Below are positions 43,341 to 51,800 of a DNA stretch of 64,000 nt, piece after piece. Position 1 is the first letter of the stretch. Each line of letters opens with the position of its first letter. Source of the stretch: Parahoeflea alexandrii (GTDB lineage Bacteria; Pseudomonadota; Alphaproteobacteria; Rhizobiales; Rhizobiaceae); NCBI RefSeq assembly GCF_024105735.1, contig NZ_JAAAML010000001.1, positions 248,001 through 312,000 on the forward strand, written 5' to 3'. The position numbers and the translations under genes are program-made. The notes below the pieces were generated by a model. The model saw only the letters and a program-made list of their open reading frames with translations, ran no database searches and was not told the origin of the DNA.

Positions 43341-46300
43341 ATGAGCCAAGGCCCCGAGTGGCACTTCGCCGAACGTCCCACGATCGAGCTTCTGCAAGCC
43401 ATGGGCTACGGCTTCGTGGCGCCGGCGGAGCATTCGGGTTTGCGCGAGGGTGAGAACCAGGTGCTGTTTCGCCCGCAGCTGATCGAGGCGCTGATGCGGA
43501 TCAACGGGATCGATCGGCCGTCCGCCGAGGCAGCCTACGGCGAGCTTGCCGCGATCAGCGACAACGAGACCTGGCTCAAGGTGCTGCGCGGCGACTACAG
43601 TCGCAAGGTCTCCGGCCAGGACACGCGGCAGACGCTGCGGGTGATCGATTTTCTCGCCCCCGGCAACAACCGGTTCAGCGTGACCAACCAGCTGCGCGTG
43701 AAGGCAGAGAACACCCGCCGGCCGGATCTGGTGGTCCATGTCAACGGCATTCCGCTGGTGGTGATCGAGGCCAAAAGCCCGCTCAACATAAGGGACAAGA
43801 CCGGCGAGGCCTTCGAGCAGATAAGGCAGTATGAGCGCGACATTCCGCGCCTATTCTTCTCCAACGTCTTCAACATCGTCACCGACGGCGCGCTGGTGCT
43901 TTATGGCGCCACTGGCGCCAGCTCGAAATATTTCGGCGAATGGCGCGACCCCTGGCCGAAGAGCGATGTCAACTTCGCCGACAGCCTGGCCAAGGGGCTC
44001 TGGTGCTTGCTGGAGCCGGGCCGGCTGCTCGATCTCATCGCCCATTACGTGGTGTTCGAGAAGACCGATGCGGGGACGATAAAGAAGATCTGCCGCTACC
44101 AGCAGTTCCGCGCCGTCAACCGCATCGTCGAGCGCGTGCTGGAAGGCAAGCACCGCCAGGGGCTGATCTGGCACACCCAGGGCAGCGGCAAATCGCTGAC
44201 CATGGTGTTTGCGGCGCTGAAGCTGAAGACGCATCGGACAATCGTCTCGGAGGCGCTGACCAACCCGAACATCCTGGTGCTGACCGACCGCGTCGACCTG
44301 CACACGCAGATCAGCGGCACGTTCGTCGCCTGCGGATTGCCAAACCCGACGACGATCGGCAGCATCAAGGATCTGCACGCCTTGATCCGCAGCGGCAAGG
44401 ACGGGCACACGGCGCTGTCGACCATCTTCAAGTTCCAGGGCTCGAAGCAGGCAATCGCCAATTCCGGGAACTGGATCGTCATGGTGGATGAAGCCCACCG
44501 CACCCAGGAAAAGGATCTCGGCGCCTATCTGCGTGCGACCTTGCCCGATGCGCGCTTCTTCGGCTTCACCGGAACGCCGGTCAAGAAGGACGACAAGGAC
44601 ACCTATGCCAATTTCGGCGTGCCGGGCGAGAGCTATCTCGACAAATACGGCATCGACGACGCGGTGGCCGACGGCGCGACGGTGCCGATCTATTACACCG
44701 GCCGCAAGACCGACTGGCACATCGACGAGGCGAAGATCGACATCCTGTTCGACACCTGGTTTGCCGAACTCGACGACGACAAGCTCAACGAGATCAAGAA
44801 GCGCGGAGCGAGGATCGAGGACCTGGTCAAGCATCCGCGCCGGGTCGAGTTGATTGCCTATGATATCTGGACCCATTTCAAGGCCTATGCGCAGCCGGAC
44901 GGTTTCAAGGCGCAGATCGTCGCCATCGATCGCGAGGCGGTGATCCTCTACAAGCAGGCGCTGACACGGGTGATCGCCGAGGATCTGCAGGCCGAGGGCC
45001 TGGATGCAGCCGAAGCTCATGCGCGTGCCGATGCCATGTCGGCCTGCGTCTATTCGATCAACCAGGAAGACGGCAAGCCGAGCGAGGACGCGCACCGACA
45101 GGCGATCCGCGACGGGCTGAAGGCGCATTATGTCGACGCCGAAACCGAGAAGCAGGTGAAGCAGGCATTCGGGCGCAAGGGCGAAGATCCGCAATTTCTC
45201 ATCGTCTGCGACAAGCTGCTCACCGGCTTCGACTGCCCGATCGAAAGCGTGATGTATCTCGACAAGCCGCTGAAGGAGCACGGCCTGCTGCAGGCGATCG
45301 CCCGCACCAACCGTGTCTCCGACCCGAAGAAGCGCAACGGCCTCATCGTGGATTACATCGGCGTCTCGGCGAACCTGGAGGAGGCGCTCGCTAGCTACCG
45401 CGCCGATGACGTGAAGAACGCCATGCGCGATCTCGATGATCTGAGAAACCAGCTGCGCACGGCCCATGCCGTAGTGGCCGTGATGCTGAAGCCGGTCAAG
45501 CGCAAGGCGTCCGACAAGGATGGCCTGAAGGGGGAGTTCGACGCCTTTATCAATGCCCTGGGCAGCGAGGACAAGTGGTTCGAGTTCAAGGCGCGGGCGC
45601 GCAGCTTCATCGCGCTCTACGAGACGCTGAGCCCGGATCCGAGTGTGCTGGAGTTCACCGCGGATCTGAAATGGGTGGCGAGCTTCCTGCTTTACGGCAC
45701 GCAGCATTTCGAAAAGCGCCAGGCCTTCGACCAGATGAACTATAGCGAGAAGATCCGCGAGATGCTGAACCATCACCTGGAGGCAACGGGCCTGAGCGTC
45801 ACGGTCAAGCTGCGTCACATCACCGATCCGGATTTCTGGGAGGACTTCGACACCGACGGCAAGACCGAGGAAGATCTGATGACGGCCGCGATCCGCAAGA
45901 CAACGGAGCTGAGGAAGACCGTGAGCGAGCGGATCGACGCCAGCCCGCACCAATACGGCAAGTTCTCCGAGCGCCTGCGCCAGCTGCTGGAGAAGCTCGA
46001 AAGCGCGCAGCTGAGCTGGTCGGACAAGCTGAAGGCGGCCGAGGAAATGGCGAAGGATCTCGCCGCGGAAGACGAGGCGCACGTCGATGCCGGTCTCTCG
46101 CCTGGCGCTTACGGCATCCTGCAGATCCTCAACGACTTCGATGCCGGCGCGGAGGGGCAGGACCTCGCGATCAGATTGGAGAGCCTCTACACCGATCCGG
46201 CGACTGCGCCGGCAAGGTGGTGGGAGAAGGACGGCCTGCGCAAAAGCCTGCGTCAGCAGGTGCGTTCCATGGCGCACCTGGCCGGCCTGACCGAGTTCAG

Positions 46301-46355
46301 GGAAATCCCCGACCAGGTCGAAGCCTACGCGCTCAAGCACTTCGCGGGGCACTAG
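43341..46355 (+). CDS. hsdR: Type I restriction endonuclease/translocase subunit
   Basis: A 1,004-residue motor-nuclease subunit. The N-terminal nuclease has RRPDLVVHVNGIPLVVIEAKS (D129, E143-x-K145). The SF2 translocase has Walker A TQGSGKS (279-285), DEAH (383-386), FFGFTGTPV and a second RecA lobe with LIVCDKLLTGFDCP and LLQAIARTNRV. A helical C-terminal domain joins it to the MTase. It begins 7 bases after hsdS and appears complete and intact, so the restriction system is probably active. Confidence 0.96.
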   Translation: MSQGPEWHFAERPTIELLQAMGYGFVAPAEHSGLREGENQVLFRPQLIEALMRINGIDRPSAEAAYGELAAISDNETWLKVLRGDYSRKVSGQDTRQTLRVIDFLAPGNNRFSVTNQLRVKAENTRRPDLVVHVNGIPLVVIEAKSPLNIRDKTGEAFEQIRQYERDIPRLFFSNVFNIVTDGALVLYGATGASSKYFGEWRDPWPKSDVNFADSLAKGLWCLLEPGRLLDLIAHYVVFEKTDAGTIKKICRYQQFRAVNRIVERVLEGKHRQGLIWHTQGSGKSLTMVFAALKLKTHRTIVSEALTNPNILVLTDRVDLHTQISGTFVACGLPNPTTIGSIKDLHALIRSGKDGHTALSTIFKFQGSKQAIANSGNWIVMVDEAHRTQEKDLGAYLRATLPDARFFGFTGTPVKKDDKDTYANFGVPGESYLDKYGIDDAVADGATVPIYYTGRKTDWHIDEAKIDILFDTWFAELDDDKLNEIKKRGARIEDLVKHPRRVELIAYDIWTHFKAYAQPDGFKAQIVAIDREAVILYKQALTRVIAEDLQAEGLDAAEAHARADAMSACVYSINQEDGKPSEDAHRQAIRDGLKAHYVDAETEKQVKQAFGRKGEDPQFLIVCDKLLTGFDCPIESVMYLDKPLKEHGLLQAIARTNRVSDPKKRNGLIVDYIGVSANLEEALASYRADDVKNAMRDLDDLRNQLRTAHAVVAVMLKPVKRKASDKDGLKGEFDAFINALGSEDKWFEFKARARSFIALYETLSPDPSVLEFTADLKWVASFLLYGTQHFEKRQAFDQMNYSEKIREMLNHHLEATGLSVTVKLRHITDPDFWEDFDTDGKTEEDLMTAAIRKTTELRKTVSERIDASPHQYGKFSERLRQLLEKLESAQLSWSDKLKAAEEMAKDLAAEDEAHVDAGLSPGAYGILQILNDFDAGAEGQDLAIRLESLYTDPATAPARWWEKDGLRKSLRQQVRSMAHLAGLTEFREIPDQVEAYALKHFAGH

Positions 46356-46357
46356 CC

Positions 46358-47101
46358 ATGCCGGTGTTCCGGATCGGCGAACGCGAGATCGAATACACGC
46401 TCAGGCGCTCGACCAAGGCCAAGAAGGCAAGCCTCAGCATCACGCCGAAGTCGTTCGAGCTGCTTGTTCCGGAGGCGACGACCGAGAACCAGATCGACGC
46501 TGTCCTGCAACGCCGCCGCGCCTGGATCCTTCAGACCGTCACGCACATGCAGGAACGCGCCAAGGCACAGACCAGAGTCTGCCAGTTTGTTACCGGAGCG
46601 AAGATCCCCTATCGCGGCCGGATGACCAGGATGACCATTGAGCCCTTCGACGGCAGCCTCGTCGAGGTCAGCTTTCACAACGGTTTCCAGATCCGCAAGC
46701 CGGAAGCGCTCTCGCCTGGTTCCGCCGACGCGTTGATCGAGGTGGCGCTGCGCCTTTGGTTGAAGCGCCGCGTTCGGGATGACGCCAAGGTCTTCGTCCG
46801 CCGGCATGGCGAGCCGAACGGCCTGAAGCCGTGCGGCATCCAGATCAAGGAGCAGAAGCACATGTGGGGCAGCTGCGGCCAGGACAAGCAGATCAATCTC
46901 AACTGGCACCTGATCTTCGCACCGAAGCCGGTGCTCGAATACGCCGTCGTCCACGAGATGTGCCACCTCAAGCACCGCAATCACGCGCCGGAGTTCTGGA
47001 CCCTGGTCGGGCAGATCCTACCGGACTGGGAAGAGCGGAAGGGCTGGCTCGACGAGAACGAACACATGCTCGGCTGGGAGAGGGTGGAGCCGTTCGCGTG
47101 A
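46358..47101 (+). CDS. YgjP/WLM-type zinc metallopeptidase, end of the hsd operon
   Basis: A 247-residue protein of the YgjP-like (DUF45, M48-related) family: HMWGSCGQDKQINLNW followed by the zinc motif HEMCH (199-203) and HRNHAPEFW. It starts 2 bases after the hsdR stop, so it is part of the same transcript. These peptidases are often found beside type I restriction genes; ClpXP-like control of HsdR has been described in enteric bacteria, and a related role in limiting self-restriction is an inference here. Confidence 0.9.
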   Translation: MPVFRIGEREIEYTLRRSTKAKKASLSITPKSFELLVPEATTENQIDAVLQRRRAWILQTVTHMQERAKAQTRVCQFVTGAKIPYRGRMTRMTIEPFDGSLVEVSFHNGFQIRKPEALSPGSADALIEVALRLWLKRRVRDDAKVFVRRHGEPNGLKPCGIQIKEQKHMWGSCGQDKQINLNWHLIFAPKPVLEYAVVHEMCHLKHRNHAPEFWTLVGQILPDWEERKGWLDENEHMLGWERVEPFA

Positions 47102-48082
47102 AGCTCGCCCCCTGCTGCATTAACCGTTTGTGCGTGGAGCGTGCCTTCTGACTGATATGAATTGTTCCCTGCTGAGATTGACTTTCCCCCTGCAAGGCAA
47201 AAACGCACAGCGAAGTGTGCGATTGGCTTGCAAGGGGGATTTGTCGAATCTGCATCGACAGTGTGGAAGAGCTTAGCCTTGTCAGGGCGAACAGGTGGGA
47301 TGCGTAACCTGTCCATAACTCCGAATCCCGAGCCGATTGGCTCCATCCGGTTAGCGAAGACGCCGTAACGCCTTCACATCATCGCGCTCGGCTTAACTCC
47401 AACCGGCACGCGACACGCGGTCGTATTTCCCAATACGGTGCCGCGATCTTTTAGGGGTCCTTTGTAGTCCGGCGACAACCGAGTGCGGGCGTCCAGGTAT
47501 TCTCTACCTGGGGAGCTTGCGCATCGATCTTCCGGGCGGTTGCGGATACCTCATGGTGCCCCCGTGGTATGAGAGCTTAGCCGTTGTATTCAAGTCCGCT
47601 ATGGTTCGCATTCCAAGACAGGAAGAGGCACGTCGTCTACGTGACGGGTATCGACGTTCGCTTTACTGGCCAAAGGTCGGTTCGCGGCTAAGCTGGCAGG
47701 CAAGTTGGTGGTTTCGCTGGTAAGTGCCTTCGCGGCGGGCCTATGGAACTTCATAGTGTGGCGGGGATGCCCTGCATAGACGGGATACATATGGGGATTT
47801 GCGTGAGGGTTTTCAAGGGCTTGTATCTCAATTTGTTGGCGTCGTTACGGTTAGTTGGGCTCATCGTCTGGAGCCGCGGTGGCGCCAGAAGGCATCCCCT
47901 TCTGATCTTGGATTTTCGCTAGGACGTCGCGCCGCCTGGGATCCACCGATCCGGTAAATGGAGTTCATTGGTTCCCAATTTCCGAACAGGGGGCGGAGCA
48001 AATGGCGAAGACTAAAGAGGGCGTTCCGCGTTGTGTATTTTCGATGTCGGATGCGGTGTTCCAAGGGCAACCCGGCTGGTGC
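47102..48082. other. About 1 kb without a convincing gene; holds a nested hairpin and gene debris
   Basis: A nested inverted repeat lies at 47185-47239: TCCCCCTGCAAG pairs with CTTGCAAGGGGGA (one-base bulge), enclosing CGCACA (47204-47209) and TGTGCG (47216-47221). At 47930-47865 (minus) a short frame ends ...SEGDAFWRHRG..., related to debris at 36.4 kb. The other open frames show no start signals or family features. This looks like a junction zone between the restriction cargo and the envelope-protein cargo. Confidence 0.5.
47185..47239. repeat. Nested long inverted repeat (structured DNA/RNA element)
   Basis: The outer stem is 12 bp with one bulged A, the inner stem 6 bp with a GCGAAG loop, separated by asymmetric internal loops (GCAAAAA and ATTGG). 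There is no T-tract on either strand. It may be a rhizobial intergenic palindromic repeat of the RIME/RPE sort, or the folded end of a mobile element. Confidence 0.55.
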
Positions 48083-48682
48083 TTATGTATTTCCGCTTTC
48101 GCTATTATTCCGTGTCGCCTTTCGCGACCTGTGGATCGCTTTCTCAATTGTGGATTTGACATCCGTAAAATTGTCCTCCGTGCAGAATACGGCGTCCAGG
48201 ACCAGCCGATTGCTCCGCAGCAAGACACTATGTCTCTTCTGATCGGTTTCGAGCGATCGAATTTCATCCCATCCGGTGAAGCGGGAAGAGTTGCTTCGGG
48301 CCAACAGTCCCGCGCCGGCGACGGTTGGGTTGCGCGCCAGCGCGCCAAGAACAATTGCCAAGGTCCGGCCGAATTTTGCGCGCCTGTCAACGACGCGGGA
48401 TCTGACGCCGTCTGCGTCGATTTCGAAACTTACCGTCATGCGATTGTTGAAGAACAGCACCACAGCGGCGAGCACAAGAACCAACAGAATGGCCGAAACT
48501 CCGAGGATCGCCCGAAGGATGGCGCCCAGTTGGTGCAAATTGCCTTCGAGCCAGGCAAGGCCGATCAACAGCAGCGCAAGAATTGCGAGCGGAATCATGG
48601 TCACGGCTGCAAGCTGCCTGACAATGATCGGTGTTGTCAGGAGAGGCACGTTGACCGTCCAGGCTATCGGGTCTGACATCAT
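48083..48682 (-). CDS. Unknown membrane protein with two adjacent TM helices
   Basis: About 199 residues, beginning MMSDPIAWTVNVPLL; two ATG codons (48682, 48679) follow GGATTTGG, and the longer frame to 48748 has no signal. Two strong membrane helices lie at about residues 27-44 and 58-80 (AVTMIPLAILALLLIGLAWL and LGVSAILLVLVLAAVVLFF). The C-terminal 110 residues form a soluble domain with FEIDADGVRSRVVDRR and a later VLLRSNRLVLDAVFC. It is divergent from the five-gene envelope operon starting at 48835 and may belong to it functionally. No family recognised with confidence. Confidence 0.7.
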   Translation of the reverse strand: MMSDPIAWTVNVPLLTTPIIVRQLAAVTMIPLAILALLLIGLAWLEGNLHQLGAILRAILGVSAILLVLVLAAVVLFFNNRMTVSFEIDADGVRSRVVDRRAKFGRTLAIVLGALARNPTVAGAGLLARSNSSRFTGWDEIRSLETDQKRHSVLLRSNRLVLDAVFCTEDNFTDVKSTIEKAIHRSRKATRNNSESGNT

Positions 48683-48834
48683 CCAAATCCCTTTTTCAGT
48701 AGGGGCTGTATAAACCTCGAAATCCGTTCCTGACTTGACTTCTGTCAATGATCGGGCAGCGCAAAGCTGTTGTCATTACGCCTTGAAAGAAGCCTTTCGG
48801 ACGCCGGAGGGCAGGGCAAAGAGACATTATTTTC

Positions 48835-51800
48835 ATGAGCTTGCGGCTGATTGCATTGCCCTGGACGGGTTCTTTGGCCACGTCAGGCCGGCGAGCCTTT
48901 GTGCTCATGCTCCTTGCCGTCTGCTTCGCGTTAGTGGTGCCGCTCAATTCGTTTGCCGAGGACGAGGCGGAGCAAAAGATCTACCAGGAAATGCATTCGG
49001 AGGTGAAAACCGCCTTCGACAATGCGAAGGACAAATTCACCAACCTTTACGATAAAGTCAGTTCGATCCGAAGCTCTGTCACCAATTGGCGGGAGGCGAC
49101 AACCAAACGCACCCAGAACGCTTCGATCAAGGACATCAACGATCTCTTCGAAGGTGAACTGGTCGCCGGGCGCGACGAATTGCTCAAGCAGGTCTTGAGC
49201 GAGGAGTTCGTCGAGCAGATGAAGAAGGTCGAGGCGGAGCTCGGCATCCAGATCGGCATCCCCGATACCGAGAAACTGCTCAAAATGCTTGTCGACAAGC
49301 AGGGCCGCGAAAAACTCTATGGCTATATGTATCAGCTCAGCGGCTACGAGCGGAACCTGCGCAAGAGTGGGGTCTTCGAGAAACTCGATAAATTGAAAGA
49401 CCGTTTCGCGAAAGGGTCGGAGTATATCGACAAGGTCGGCGACATGCTGGATTTTGTCGCCCTGTTCGACCCTTCGAATGTCGATCCGGATTCTCCGATC
49501 ACCAGCCTGAAGGCCATTGGCAACGTGCTTGGTGCAATGAAGGACATCACCGAGGCCATTCCAGGTTTCGGCCATCTTCTCGATTTCTACATCGATGCGA
49601 CTGAACAGTTCACCCAGGCGCTCGACGAGCTGAACACCAGGATCCTCGATGCTCGCGACGGGTCCATCTGCGGTCAGCTCGGCGTGCTGTCGGCAGAGCT
49701 GAAGGCGCTCGATGAACACATCAAGGGCGGGTCCTGCATCAATTTCTATACCAATTACGAGCTGCAGTCGCTGCTTAAGCCCGTGCTCGTCTGGACCCAT
49801 GCCGAAAGCAAAGAGACGTTCTTCTACGACAAGGACCATGATGTTGCTGCCTATCTGACGTCGGGCAATCAGCCGGATCTGCTCGATCCGTTCCGTGCGC
49901 TCAAGTCAAGCAAGATCGCCTCCAACAGCAAGCGCGCCAGCCCGGCTGTGTTCATGGCACTCGCACGTGTCGTTACCCGGTCGAAAGTGATCGTGGCAAA
50001 GCCTGAATGCGATGATTACGCGCAGCTTTTTTCGGACAGGAGTTTCCGCGCGATCTTGCGGCAATTCGATGTGCTCGACCATGCCGGTGCAGTCCGGGCG
50101 CCCAGCGGCACGGTGCTTCAGCCGGCGATTACACGTTCCGCGGAAATCAGCGGGTTGTGCCTTTACGATCCGCGCATGCGTCGGCTGATGCGTGACCTGG
50201 CGGACCGCTATCGCCATCTCGCTTCCGTAACCATCGATGTCTATCCGCGTGACCGAGAGCAATCGCCGGATGTGAGCGACGTCCGCATCGACGGAATCCC
50301 GCTGGTTTTCGGCGAGGCGGGAGCCGGCAAGAGGCGGGTTGCAGAATTCACCCGGATCGAGGCGCTGGTCGATACCCGCCACCCACTAAGCGTCGAAGTG
50401 GACGCGGAAGGTTTCAAGCCGGCGCTGAAGTCACTGAGCCTTTCGGCCAAGCGCAGGTTTGCGACCATCTATATGGAACGCGAAAAAGCCGCGCAGGCTG
50501 TGCCGGAGGCAGATACCGTGGACGAGGCGGACACCGACGGCAAGGAAGATGCCGCCGGAAAGGCGGATGCCGAAGTCGATCAGCCGAAAGTCGAGGTTGA
50601 ACCTGCCGTGAAGCAGGTTTCGCCGGCGCCGGTTGCGCCGGACAGGCCGCAGCCTGTGAGCCCGCAACCTGTTCCGCAAGAGCCGGAACAACCTCCTGCC
50701 CAGCAGGCAACCGCGCCTGATGCGCCCGCACAGCCCGCCGAGCCGGCGGGCGATGTGCCTGGTCCCGAGACGGCGGGGGATGTTCCCGCCGTAGCGGCCG
50801 GGACAGAGGCAGATGTGGATGCCGGAACGGACGACGCCGGTGATGTGGACGTGCCGCCCGAGTCGGCCAAGGTGGGCATTAAAGAGACCGGCACAGATCA
50901 AGCCGCCGATTCAGTGGACGCGCCGGAGCAGCCTTCAACAGATCAAACCGTTGACGGTTCGGCAGCTGAGGCCGGCGAAGACGCTGCCGGGGCCGGCAAC
51001 GAGGTAGCGCCATCGGCTCCCGGATCCGACAATATTGTCGGCCTCACCATTGCGCGCGGCCAGGTCTATCTCGGCGATACCATTCAGATCTCGACGCCCT
51101 ACCGGGGCGAGGACATTGCCGGCGGTTCGGATGAGTGCGACCCCAACAGCACCAACCCGTTCACGGGCTGCGAGGTTACACCGTCAGGAACCAGTGGAGC
51201 CAGCGTGTATATCGGACCGGCCGATGACACCGAAGATCTCGGTCCGGCCCGACCTTTGCCAAGCCTTGAATATATCTGGCACGGCAGCGAGGGTGTGACC
51301 TTCGAGCCGACGACGTCAAACGATGGCCGGACATTTGCGACCTTCGAGCGCATCGGTGAAATGAAGATCTGGGCCCAGGTGGTCAAGCAGGGTTCGACCA
51401 TTGCCGAGACCGAGCAGCAGACCGTAAGTGTTCTGGCACCGTCGCTTTCGATCAGGTTCGATCCGGCTTCGGGGGCCAAGGCGGGATCGAAGATCAAGGC
51501 GACGGTCGTCGCGACCCCGATGGTCTTGCCGAAATACTGGACTGTCCGGTGGCTGGAGCCGCCGACCGCCGACCGGGAGGAGCTCAACGATAACGGCTCC
51601 GAAATCCGCTTTTCCGGCGCGGCGGGCAAGCCTGTGACGCTCGAAGCTACGGCCAATGTCGCCTTTTACGGCGACGAGATCGGGTCGGTCACCGGCAGCT
51701 ACAGTCTGGACGCTGGAAGTCTCGATGTCACGGCGAGATCGCGTGGGCCGCGGCCGCAAATTTGGGACAGAGCCAGTGGCGGTCTGGTCGATCTACCCGA

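Noticed and set aside
43851-46352. 833-codon minus-strand frame opposite hsdR
   Set aside because: Pure antisense shadow of a strongly supported hsdR with all motifs intact.
40597-47101. Phase-variable or BREX-like organisation of the restriction locus
   Set aside because: The genes are plain hsdM, hsdS and hsdR with one intact hsdS and no simple-sequence repeats, invertible segments, pglX or brx genes.
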